From CAVWCW01 sp963753615 (GTDB taxonomy: Bacteria > Pseudomonadota > Gammaproteobacteria > Chromatiales > Chromatiaceae), in contig CAVWCW010000024.1 of the NCBI GenBank assembly GCA_963753615.1, positions 26,766-90,765 of the forward strand: 64,000 nucleotides of DNA, written 5' to 3'. The position numbers were made by a program, and so were the translations under genes. Below the pieces are notes generated by a model. The model searched no databases and had not been told where the DNA came from. It saw nothing but the letters and a program-made list of their open reading frames with translations. Shown here one piece after another: positions 54,173 to 62,076 of this stretch (within the stretch, counting starts at the first letter, position 1; each line of letters opens with the position of its first letter).

Positions 54173-54247
54173 AATTATTAAATGGGCGAGATCGGCAACA
54201 AAGCGTTGAGCGAGAACCGTTCAATCTTAACCAAGAGGAATCACCGA

Positions 54248-54952
54248 GTGAAGCACCCCATCCCATACCTGCTTGCCGGACTGGGGTTGCTCGTACCCCA
54301 GGCTTGGGGCGCGGGCCTGGGAGGCGAGGCGCCATTTTATACCATCGCCCCGGCGCCGACCGTTGAACGCTTGCAGTCCGGCGGTTCCTGGCAACTGACA
54401 CCCAACCAACGCCTGGATTTCGGGGTGCATGCCCCCAATCGAGCCTTCGCAGCCGGTGTTGACGGAATGGACCTCCGTCCGGACTACGCGTTCACCGGGT
54501 CCGCAGCGGACCGGGACTTTGACTTCAGCATCTATCGCTTCGACTACGCCGTTTCTTTCCTGCGGAGCAGCGATTGGGATCTCTGGGGCTCCCTCGGGCT
54601 ACAGGTACTGGACCTCGACCTGGCCCCGGGCACCGAGTCTGACGCCGGGGCCCGCGCTGCCGGGCTTCCGCGTTCACTGCCGACCTTCGGCCTGGGCGGA
54701 CGCTATGCCTTCAATCCGAAGTGGAACCTGCGCGGTGACCTGCGCTACTTCAGCGGCGGCGGGAACGACTGGCAGGGCAATCTGGTAGACGCCCAACTCG
54801 CGGTCGAGTACAGCCCCTTCGACCAGGTCGGCATCGGCCTCAAGTACGACTTCGTCAGTTTCGACGCCCAAGACGGATCGCGGTCGGCGCAGGACGTATA
54901 CGGCCTTCGGTTCGACCGCCTGGGCGTTTACGCCAGGCTGCCGTTCAACTAA
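54248..54952 (+). CDS. Outer-membrane beta-barrel protein
   Basis: This 234-residue protein starts at GTG after AAGAGGAATC and has a signal peptide (about 1-21, ending QAWGA). The rest shows alternating hydrophobic and polar residues with several aromatic-ended strands (FSIYRFDYAVSFL, WNLRGDLRYFSGGG, VGIGLKYDFVSFD). It ends with RLPFN, an outer-membrane C-terminal signal with phenylalanine near the end. It resembles small eight- to ten-strand barrels of the YfaZ or TIGR04219 kind. The function is unknown. Confidence 0.82.
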   Translation: MKHPIPYLLAGLGLLVPQAWGAGLGGEAPFYTIAPAPTVERLQSGGSWQLTPNQRLDFGVHAPNRAFAAGVDGMDLRPDYAFTGSAADRDFDFSIYRFDYAVSFLRSSDWDLWGSLGLQVLDLDLAPGTESDAGARAAGLPRSLPTFGLGGRYAFNPKWNLRGDLRYFSGGGNDWQGNLVDAQLAVEYSPFDQVGIGLKYDFVSFDAQDGSRSAQDVYGLRFDRLGVYARLPFN

Positions 54953-55037
54953 TCGCGAGCAGAAGCACCGAAAAATCCGTTTTTCGCGCGGCAGGATGCC
55001 CCGTCCTGTACAACCCCCCGAAGCGATAAAGACCCAC

Positions 55038-55055
55038 GGCCGCGCCTCCGCGGCC
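55038..55055. repeat. Hairpin between converging genes
   Basis: GGCCGC (55038-55043) and GCGGCC (55050-55055) form a perfect six-base GC stem with a six-base loop, between the barrel protein gene and the converging DUF99 gene. A second imperfect stem (CAGGA/TCCTG) lies 40 bases before it. No T run is present. Confidence 0.35.
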
Positions 55056-55068
55056 GAGCCGGTGGATT

Positions 55069-55632
55069 TCAGACCCGTTGCGCGCTGCTGCCCGGCCCCA
55101 GGGCGCTGGCAATCAAATGCGCCGTGCGCAGTGGCTCCGGCATCCTCCCGTTCACCGCCAGGCGCGCGATCAGCGCTGCCGCCTCCGCGGCATCGATGCC
55201 GGCGCGCTGCACCTGCAACCCTGCCAACGGCTGCATTGGGCCGGCCCGCTGCAACAGGCGCCACTTGCGCAGCCCGCCCGGCACCGCCCCCCGCAAAGCG
55301 CGCTCGATGGCGGCCAGATCCGGCGCCCGCCGGGCAATGGCAAGCACTGGCAACCCCAGGCGCTGGTGCAGCCCCGGCAGGTCCACCACATTGAACCCGG
55401 CCAGGGCGATACCCTGCAGCAGCACCGCCTGCAGGTGGACGCGAAAGCGCGATTGCTCCAGCAGGCGCACCAGCTCCCGGGTGGCGTTGGCGCCGTCGCG
55501 GCGCGCCTTGCCGCGCAGGACGCCTTCCAGCCGGGTACCGCAGAACACGGCCCCCACCACCGGCACGTCGCCTCTGTGCTCTGGGGCGAAAGGGGCGTCG
55601 TCGAAGCCTACTACATGGGAGATGGCGCCCAT
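55069..55632 (-). CDS. DUF99 family protein (endonuclease V-like fold)
   Basis: This 187-residue protein matches DUF99. It begins VVGFDDAPFAPEHRGDVPVV, has VFCGTRLEGVLRGKARRDG, the hallmark LLQGIALAGFNVVDLPGL and LPVLAIARRAPDLAAIERAL. DUF99 is related to endonuclease V, is common in archaea and is patchy in bacteria. The first aspartates (GFDDAPF) could bind metal. No activity is known. The start overlaps a short MtnA-like fragment in another frame. Confidence 0.85.
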   Translation of the reverse strand: MGAISHVVGFDDAPFAPEHRGDVPVVGAVFCGTRLEGVLRGKARRDGANATRELVRLLEQSRFRVHLQAVLLQGIALAGFNVVDLPGLHQRLGLPVLAIARRAPDLAAIERALRGAVPGGLRKWRLLQRAGPMQPLAGLQVQRAGIDAAEAAALIARLAVNGRMPEPLRTAHLIASALGPGSSAQRV

Positions 55633-55739
55633 TGGTCGCTGCCCCCGCGTTCGGTGAACCAGGCGCTGATCAGGCGCGCCGGAGTGATATCGAAGCAGGT
55701 ATTGCGCAGCAGGATCCCGGGCCGCTGCGTCTCAGGCAT
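55611..55739 (-). pseudogene. Short reading frame resembling the C-terminus of MtnA
   Basis: Forty-two codons start at an ATG overlapping the slipin gene stop and read LLRNTCFDITPARLISAWF then TERGG. This closely follows the last conserved stretch of methylthioribose-1-phosphate isomerase, xNPAFDVTPxxLIxxxxTERG. The rest of the enzyme (about 310 residues) is absent. It overlaps the DUF99 start by 22 bases. It may be a deletion remnant kept open by chance or by coupling. Confidence 0.45.
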
Positions 55740-56485
55740 TGAGCTTCTTCAGCAGCGGCTCGATCAGGTCCATGGGCAGGGGGAAAACCACCGTGCTCGA
55801 CTTGTCGCTGGCGATCTCGGTTAGGGTCTGCAAATAGCGCAACTGCATCGCCTGGGGTTGCCGGCTGAGGATGACGGCCGCCTCGGTCAGCTTATCCGCC
55901 GCCTGCATTTCGCCTTCGGCATGGATCACCTTGGCGCGCCGGGTGCGCTCGGCCTCGGCCTGCTTGGCAATCGCCCGGATCATGCTGTCGTCCAGGTCCA
56001 CGTGCTTGATCTCCACATTGGAGACCTTGATACCCCAGGCGTCTGTCTGCTGGTCCAGGATCGCCTGCACGTCCGCGTTGAGGCGCTCGCGCTCGGCCAG
56101 CATCTCGTCGAGTTCGTGCTGCCCGAGCACCGAACGCAGCGTCGTCTGGGCCAGCTGGCTGGTGGCCGAGAAGAAGTCCGCCACCTGGATGATCGCCTTT
56201 TCAGGATCGATGACCCGAAAGTAGACCACCGCATTGACCTTGACCGAGACGTTGTCGCGGGAAATCACGTCCTGGCTCGGCACGTCCATCACCACCGTGC
56301 GCAGATCCACCCGCACCATCTGTTGGACAATGGGTATCACGATGATCAGTCCCGGGCCCTTGACCCGCCAGAAGCGGCCCGAGCAGGAAGATCACCCCGC
56401 GCTCGTACTCGCGCAGAATCTTGAACATGGAAAACAGGAACAGGACGATCAGGCCGAAGACAATCGCAAGGGTATAGGCGGTCAT
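55732..56485 (-). CDS. Slipin (SPFH/stomatin family), one apparent frameshift
   Basis: This protein of about 250 residues has an N-terminal membrane helix (AIVFGLIVLFLFSMFKIL), then EYERGVIFLLG. Dropping one C near 56376-56380 continues it as RFWRVKGPGLIIVIP and into the SPFH domain: VQQMVRVDLRTVVMDVPSQD, SVKVNAVVYFRV, the helical stretch near AIAKQAEAERTRRAKVIHAE and the end PMDLIEPLLKKL. Slipins form membrane scaffolds and are usually paired with an NfeD protease or membrane protein, as here: the start overlaps the nfeD stop (ATGA). Confidence 0.92.
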
Positions 56486-57843
56486 GGGTCATTCCTCCAG
56501 GAAGCGGTCGGCCCCAGCAGCAGGGTCAGGCCATCGCGGCCGATTACTTCCACCAACTGACCCGGGCGCAGCGGCTGCTCGCTGCGGGCGGTCCAGTCCT
56601 CGCCGTGCAGGTGCACCCGGCCCCGGCCGGGAAAGCCATCCAGCACTCGTGCTGTCGCCCCGACCAGTTCCTCGGCACCGCTCACGACCGGTCGTCCGCG
56701 CGCCTTTAGCGCAAGGCTGATGGTCAGCACCACCGCCAGCCCAAGGACCAGGGTAACCGACAGGATCAGCGGCAGGGCGATGCCGTAGCCCGGGGCGTCG
56801 GTGTCGATCAGGATCACCGAACCAATCAGAAACGCCAGCATCCCGCCGATGCCCAAGGCGCCGAAGCTGGGAACGAAGGCCTCCGCCGCCATCAGGCCGA
56901 GGCCCACCACCAGCAAGGCCACCCCGGCATAGTTGACCGGAAGCAGGTGGAAGGCATAGAGCGCCAACAGCAGGCAGATGCCGCCGACGGTGCCCGGCAG
57001 GACGGCACCCGGATTGGAGAACTCGTAGATCAGGCCGTAGATCCCAATCAGCATCAGCACATAGGCGATGTTTGGATCGCTGACGATGGCCAGCAGGCGG
57101 TTACGCCAGTCCGGCGGCAGACTCTCCTGGCGCAGATCGCCGGTGTTCAGCAACCGCTCCTGGCCCAGGACCGATACCCTGCGCCCATCGATCGAGCGCA
57201 GCAATTCCGGCACGTCCGCAGCCACCAGGTCGATCACCCCCAGTTTCAGCGCCTCCTGGGCCGGGAGGCTGGCGGCCTCGCGCACGGCTTTTTCCGCCCA
57301 GTCCGCATTGCGCCCGCGCATCTCCGCCAGGCCGCGCAAATAGGCCACCGCGTCGTTGACCAGCTTCTGCTTCATGCCGGCCGGTTCGGAACCAGCCGAT
57401 GCGCCGGCTTCGTCGCCCTGCTCGGGGCTGGGCAGCCCCCCCATTTGCACCGGCGTGGCGGCACCAAGGTTGGTGCCCGGCGCCATGGCCGCGATGTGGG
57501 CCGCGTACAGCAGGTAGGTGCCGGCGCTGGCCGCCCGGGCTCCGCTGGGGGCCACAAACACCGCCACCGGCACCGCCGAGGCATTGATGCGCTTGATGAT
57601 GGCCCGCATCGAGGTGTCAAGGCCGCCCGGGGTATCCATACGCAACACCAGCAGCGTCACCCCCTGGTCGGCCGCCTTGTCCAGGGAGCGCCCGATATAG
57701 TCCTCGCTGGCCGGGCCGATGGCTCCCTCCACCTCCAGTACCCAAACCACGCCGGACGCCGCCACGCAGGGCAAGGGCACGACGGACAAAAATCCGACCG
57801 CGGCGACCAGCAACAGGGTGGTTACATAGGCCCGAACGGCCAT
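56482..57843 (-). CDS. NfeD family membrane-bound ClpP-like serine protease
   Basis: This 453-residue protein has a signal peptide (about 1-28), a ClpP-like protease domain (VWVLEVEGAIGPASEDYIGR, MDTPGGLDTSM, and VAPSGARAASAGTYLL with the likely catalytic serine in ASAGT). Four to six membrane helices and a C-terminal OB-fold NfeD domain (ELVGATARVLDGFPGRGRV) follow. This is the long NfeD1b type. It probably cleaves the hydrophobic C-terminus of the partner slipin. The ATG at 57843 gives a normal signal peptide; the longer frame starts 57 bases earlier. Confidence 0.92.
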   Translation of the reverse strand: MAVRAYVTTLLLVAAVGFLSVVPLPCVAASGVVWVLEVEGAIGPASEDYIGRSLDKAADQGVTLLVLRMDTPGGLDTSMRAIIKRINASAVPVAVFVAPSGARAASAGTYLLYAAHIAAMAPGTNLGAATPVQMGGLPSPEQGDEAGASAGSEPAGMKQKLVNDAVAYLRGLAEMRGRNADWAEKAVREAASLPAQEALKLGVIDLVAADVPELLRSIDGRRVSVLGQERLLNTGDLRQESLPPDWRNRLLAIVSDPNIAYVLMLIGIYGLIYEFSNPGAVLPGTVGGICLLLALYAFHLLPVNYAGVALLVVGLGLMAAEAFVPSFGALGIGGMLAFLIGSVILIDTDAPGYGIALPLILSVTLVLGLAVVLTISLALKARGRPVVSGAEELVGATARVLDGFPGRGRVHLHGEDWTARSEQPLRPGQLVEVIGRDGLTLLLGPTASWRNDP

Positions 57844-58047
57844 GACTAAGACTCCCGATTGGCTCTCCTTCAAGCATAGACCCGAGCCCAAGGTTGGCAA
57901 ATCGGGAGGCGTTTAACAAAATCGCAACATTTGGTGTAAGCTAAAAAGATAAGCAGTTTCGTCCCTTTTGCTTCTCTCGTTGCCGTTTCCCTGCCGTCGG
58001 GGCTCTGCCCCCGGCGACCGGACCACTCGTCAGCAGAGGGGGAGACC

Positions 58048-59634
58048 ATGCAACCCAAACTTAATTACATCTTCGATCTACCAGCGGGATTCGGCCTGGA
58101 CGAGCTACGCGGTCTGATCTCCGGCAATCAGATCCCGATCGAAGACCCCCTGTTCAACGTCCAGCGCCAGTACCTGGATACCTTCGACTGGCGCCTTTTC
58201 GCCCACGGCAGCGTGCTCGAACTGGCCCGCGACAGCAATGGCCAGGGCCTGATCTGGCGCAGCGTCGGCAGCGGCGAGGTGCTGCTGCAGCAGCGCATGC
58301 CCCAAGTGCCCCATTTCGCCTCTGATTTCACCGCCCCGGCCATCCGAGCCCGGCTGGAAGCAATAACCGGGGTGCGTGCCATGCACCCTAAGGTGGCCCT
58401 CGACAGCGAAGTGCGAGGCCTGCGCCTCGTCGACGACGAAGGCAAGACCATGGTGCGACTGGAACTGCGTCGAGACCAGATCCTGCTGCCCCAAAGCACC
58501 AAACAGATCAGCCTGCCGCAGCGCCTTTATCTGTTCCCCTATCGCGGCTACGCCAAGGCGGCGGCCAAGCTGCAACGAGCTCTTGGCGGCAAGCGCGGGC
58601 TTCGCCCCGCGCGCGAAGACCCTCTGGCATCCGCCCTCCATGCGCTTGGCTTGCAGGCCGGGGAGTATTCCAGCCAGCTGCGCTACGCAATCAGCCCCGG
58701 CATGGCCGGCAGCCATGCCGTGGCGCGGGTGCACCTGCAACTGCTGGAGCACCTGCAGACCAACCTGGACGGCGCCTGCCGCGACCTCGACAGCGAGTTC
58801 CTGCACGACCTGCGCGCCGCCGCCAGCCGCGCCGAGCTGCTGCTGAGCAAGCTGCCGGGGGCCTTTCCCGGCGTGGACACCCGGCGCTACCTGGAGGAGT
58901 TCGCCTGGCTCGAGAAGGTGTCCCGCCCGACCCGCCAGCTGGACGTCTACCTGATGCTGCTGGAAGAGTACAAATCGCGTCTGCCTCCGGGCCAAGACAG
59001 CTACCTGGAGCCGTTCCGCAGCTTCCTCCGCGACCACAAGCTCAGCGAGCACCGGGACCTGAACGTGGCCCTGCGAAGCCCTCGCTACCACCGCCTGGTG
59101 GAGGGGTGGCGAAAGCTCCTGGAGCATCAACTGGCGCGCCCCGAGGACCCGGCCGAGGCGCCGGTCGAAACGCTGGCCGCCGGCCTCGTCGGCCCCGCTT
59201 ATGAGGCCCTGGTGACCCAGGGTCGGAAAATCAGCGACAACACCCCGGCCGCGCCCCTGATCGAGTTGCACAAGGCGTGCAAGGAACTGCAGTACCTACT
59301 CGAATTCTTCCATCCCCTGTGCCAGAAAAAGCGCCTGAATCAGGTCAAGCGGCGCCTCGACCGGCTGGAAGATAACCTGGAAACCTTCGAAGACCTGGAA
59401 CTGCAGCAGCAGCGGCTGCGCCGCTTCATTGCGGAGATGCGCGCAGAACAGCGCCTGGTCCAGCAAACGGCACTGGAGGCCATGGACCTGCTGATCAGTG
59501 ATATGGCCGACCGTGAGGTCAAGGTCCGCAAGGGCTTCGCCAAGCGTTTCGCTAAGTTCAGCGACGACGAATCTCAGACCCGAATGCAAGCGCTGTTTTC
59601 CCCCCCGGCGGGGCTACAGCCGGAGACCCCATGA
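58048..59634 (+). CDS. CYTH-like / CHAD domain protein
   Basis: This 528-residue cytoplasmic protein has a C-terminal CHAD domain (about 225-500), recognised by paired histidine helices: H253 in EFLHDLRAAASRAELLL and H408 in ELHKACKELQYLLEFF, with RPTRQLDVYL between them. The N-terminal 150 residues look like a degenerate CYTH-type fold (QRQYLDTFDWRLFAHGSVLE). CHAD domains bind polyphosphate and target proteins to polyphosphate granules. The stop overlaps the start of a ParA-type ATPase gene (ATGA), so the two are coupled. The pairing suggests granule positioning, but this is inference. Confidence 0.88.
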   Translation: MQPKLNYIFDLPAGFGLDELRGLISGNQIPIEDPLFNVQRQYLDTFDWRLFAHGSVLELARDSNGQGLIWRSVGSGEVLLQQRMPQVPHFASDFTAPAIRARLEAITGVRAMHPKVALDSEVRGLRLVDDEGKTMVRLELRRDQILLPQSTKQISLPQRLYLFPYRGYAKAAAKLQRALGGKRGLRPAREDPLASALHALGLQAGEYSSQLRYAISPGMAGSHAVARVHLQLLEHLQTNLDGACRDLDSEFLHDLRAAASRAELLLSKLPGAFPGVDTRRYLEEFAWLEKVSRPTRQLDVYLMLLEEYKSRLPPGQDSYLEPFRSFLRDHKLSEHRDLNVALRSPRYHRLVEGWRKLLEHQLARPEDPAEAPVETLAAGLVGPAYEALVTQGRKISDNTPAAPLIELHKACKELQYLLEFFHPLCQKKRLNQVKRRLDRLEDNLETFEDLELQQQRLRRFIAEMRAEQRLVQQTALEAMDLLISDMADREVKVRKGFAKRFAKFSDDESQTRMQALFSPPAGLQPETP

Positions 59635-60371
59635 AGATCCTCGCGACCTACAACCTAAAAGGCGGCGTTGGCAAGACCAGCAGCGCCGTCAACCTGGCCT
59701 ACCTGGCAGCCCGCGACGGCTACCGCACCCTGCTCTGGGACCTGGACCCGCAGGGCGCGGCGAGCTTCTATTTCCGCGTCAAGCCGCGCATCAAGGGGGG
59801 TGTGGAGCGCCTGGTGCGTCGCAAGACCCTGCTCGACGACGCCGCCAAGGCCACGGATTACGAGGGCCTGGATCTGATCCCGGCGGACTTCTCGTTCCGC
59901 AACTTCGACCTCGCCCTGGGAGACAGCAAAAAGCCCACCAAGCAGCTGATCAAGTTGCTGTCGCCGATCAACCGCGAATACGATCTGCTGTTTATCGACA
60001 GCGCTCCCAGCATCTCCCTCGTATCCGAGAACATTTTCTACGCCGCCGACGCCCTGCTCATCCCCCTGATCCCCAGCACCCTGTCGGTGCGCACCTACCA
60101 GCAACTGCTGCGCTACTTCAAGAAGGAGCGCTCGCACCACCTCAAGCTGCTGCCCTTCTTTTCCATGTACAACAAGAACCGCCGCCTGCACCGGGAAACC
60201 GTCGCTAACCTGCCTCAGGAATTCCGGGAACTTCTCAAGACCAGCATTCCGGATTCCAAAAAGGTGGAACTGATGGGGGAGATGCGCGCTCCGGTGGTTC
60301 ACTTCGCCCCCGGAAGCGGCCCCGCCAAGGCCTATCGGAAGCTTTGGCGGGAGATTCATTTGAAGGTTTAA
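59631..60371 (+). CDS. ParA/Soj-type ATPase, CHAD partner
   Basis: This 246-residue protein has the deviant Walker A motif KGGVGKTSS with K15, the switch I-like WDLDPQGAAS (36-45) and Walker B LLFIDSAPS. It ends in a basic C-terminal stretch that might bind DNA (KAYRKLWREIHLKV). No ParB gene follows, and it is not near an origin or a flagellar or chemotaxis gene. ParA-like ATPases without ParB often position cargo such as carboxysomes or PHB granules over the nucleoid. The translational overlap with the CHAD gene suggests that the CHAD protein is its cargo adaptor. Confidence 0.9.
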   Translation: MKILATYNLKGGVGKTSSAVNLAYLAARDGYRTLLWDLDPQGAASFYFRVKPRIKGGVERLVRRKTLLDDAAKATDYEGLDLIPADFSFRNFDLALGDSKKPTKQLIKLLSPINREYDLLFIDSAPSISLVSENIFYAADALLIPLIPSTLSVRTYQQLLRYFKKERSHHLKLLPFFSMYNKNRRLHRETVANLPQEFRELLKTSIPDSKKVELMGEMRAPVVHFAPGSGPAKAYRKLWREIHLKV

Positions 60372-60549
60372 GCTAGGAGGTCGATAGCTTCAGACTGCCG
60401 CTCCTCGACCAAATGTTGACGGCTGGCGGGCGAGGACATCGGTTTTTTGCTAGGCTCAAGAGCGACGTTTCGAAAGGCTGCGAAAGAGCAGCCACGGATG
60501 GCTTGGTTCAGCCTTTCTCCGACTCACCCCACCCCCAGGAGCCAAATTC

Positions 60550-61224
60550 ATGCCCAGCAACTCCCGTACTCCGCTGGTCGCAGCGGTCTTACTCGTGACT
60601 GCGACAATCGCGCCGGCGTTTGGCGGACCCATGCATTCCGCGACCGTGCTCGAAACCATGGACGGCGGAGGCTACACCTACGTCAAGGTGGACGAAGACG
60701 GCGCAGTCTATTGGGCCGCCGCCCCCGCCGCCCAGATCGCGGTCGGCGACCAGGTGGATTTCAGCGAGCAGATGATGATGCAAAACTTCACCAGCCGCAG
60801 CCTGAACCGCACCTTTGACGAGATCATGTTCATTGGCGGCCTGAACGGCGGCTCGGGGGCCCCGGCCGCGCCCGCGATAGCAGCCACCCCGGTCGCGACC
60901 GCTCCGATGGAGCCTATGGAAAAGGCCGAAGGCGGATACACCATTGCCGAGGTGTTCGCCGGCAAGCAGGATCTGAAAGGTAAGACCGTCCGCGTCCGCG
61001 GCAAGGTGGTCAAGGTCTCCCCGAATATCATGGGGCTGAACTGGGTCCACCTGCAGGACGGAACCGGCGCCGCGGGGAGCGATCGGCTGATCTTCAGATC
61101 TGCGACCGAAATCGCCGGCATCGGCGAAATCGTTACCGCCGAGGGCACAGTGGATACCGACAAGGACTTCGGCTTCGGCTACCAGTATTCGGTGTTGGTC
61201 GACGACGCCAGCTTCGCCCAGTAA
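60550..61224 (+). CDS. Exported OB-fold-like protein
   Basis: This 224-residue protein has a signal peptide (about 1-25, ending APAFGG). An N-terminal module (about 27-100) has GGGYTYVKVDEDGAVYWAAA, and a C-terminal module (about 130-224) has an OB-fold-like pattern (KTVRVRGKVVKVSPNIMGLN, then HLQDGTG). Relatives are sometimes annotated NrfJ-like or nucleic-acid-binding-domain proteins. The linker is alanine- and proline-rich. The role is unknown. It follows the parA-like gene after 178 bases. Confidence 0.8.
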   Translation: MPSNSRTPLVAAVLLVTATIAPAFGGPMHSATVLETMDGGGYTYVKVDEDGAVYWAAAPAAQIAVGDQVDFSEQMMMQNFTSRSLNRTFDEIMFIGGLNGGSGAPAAPAIAATPVATAPMEPMEKAEGGYTIAEVFAGKQDLKGKTVRVRGKVVKVSPNIMGLNWVHLQDGTGAAGSDRLIFRSATEIAGIGEIVTAEGTVDTDKDFGFGYQYSVLVDDASFAQ

Positions 61225-61338
61225 GGGCCAGCGACCACGACAGACCGAGCGGTCCAAGTTCCTGACCCGAGGACCGCTTGGCCTGCAACCATCGAGCCCC
61301 CGGCCCGACCGCCTGCGGACGCGGGTCACCGCGCAGCG

Positions 61339-61983
61339 CTACCGGCGCCGCTTGGGTTCGGGATTGGCCGGGGCGTCCAGAACCGCCTGATAAAGCCGGC
61401 GCGACACCCAGGCATCGATCGCCGCATAAGTAATCTGCCGCGGGGTCAGCGGATCCCGCGCCCAATTGGTTACCTGCGCCCCCTTGCCGACTCTTTGCCC
61501 CAGCAACAAGGCCGCCAGAGGCCGCAACCCGGTGTTGCGAAAACCCTTGGTCTTCGCCATCTTCCCGACGTCGCAAAATCCCGCCGGCTCGAAGGGGTGC
61601 AGGCCCTGCAACTCGGCTTGGTCGGCACGGATGGAGATTCCGGCCTTGAGCAGACTCGCATCCTCCAGCAGGGAAAACAAAGGCCCGAGATCTCTCAACT
61701 TCCTGAGCTGAAACAGGTAGACCGCGTCGCGCCCCGCCAACTGCAGCAGGCTCGGCAGGTAATGCTGTCCCTTGCGAAAGGCCGGACGGGTTTCGGTATC
61801 GAACCCCAGCAAGTCGTTTTGTGCCAAAGCGGTGAGCGCCGCTTCGACCTCGGAATCCTCCCGAACGACATGAACGGCTTCGGAGAATTGCAGCAGCGGC
61901 AGCTGGTTGATCTCTGCCTTGGAGATGGCGTATTGCATGATTTGCGGGGCCTTGGTTTCGCAGCCAGGAAAACGCGGTTGCAT
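61339..61983 (-). CDS. 3'-5' exonuclease domain protein (DEDDy type)
   Basis: This 214-residue protein has a stand-alone RNase D-like exonuclease domain. Exo I is LLGFDTETRP (D62, E64), Exo II lies in AGISIRADQAELQG, and Exo III is QITYAAIDAWVSRRLYQ with the tyrosine and aspartate. It lacks the HRDC domains of RNase D. The product likely trims RNA or single-stranded DNA. The start could be at 61983 or 45 bases later at MQYAISKAE. Confidence 0.88.
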   Translation of the reverse strand: MQPRFPGCETKAPQIMQYAISKAEINQLPLLQFSEAVHVVREDSEVEAALTALAQNDLLGFDTETRPAFRKGQHYLPSLLQLAGRDAVYLFQLRKLRDLGPLFSLLEDASLLKAGISIRADQAELQGLHPFEPAGFCDVGKMAKTKGFRNTGLRPLAALLLGQRVGKGAQVTNWARDPLTPRQITYAAIDAWVSRRLYQAVLDAPANPEPKRRR

Positions 61984-62076
61984 AGCGCTTCCCCCGAGCC
62001 CGTTTGGTGGCGGACGCCGCTAGATGGAGCGGAATATTCGTTCCCGGAAGACCCGCGCGCCGGCGAAGTATGCCGC

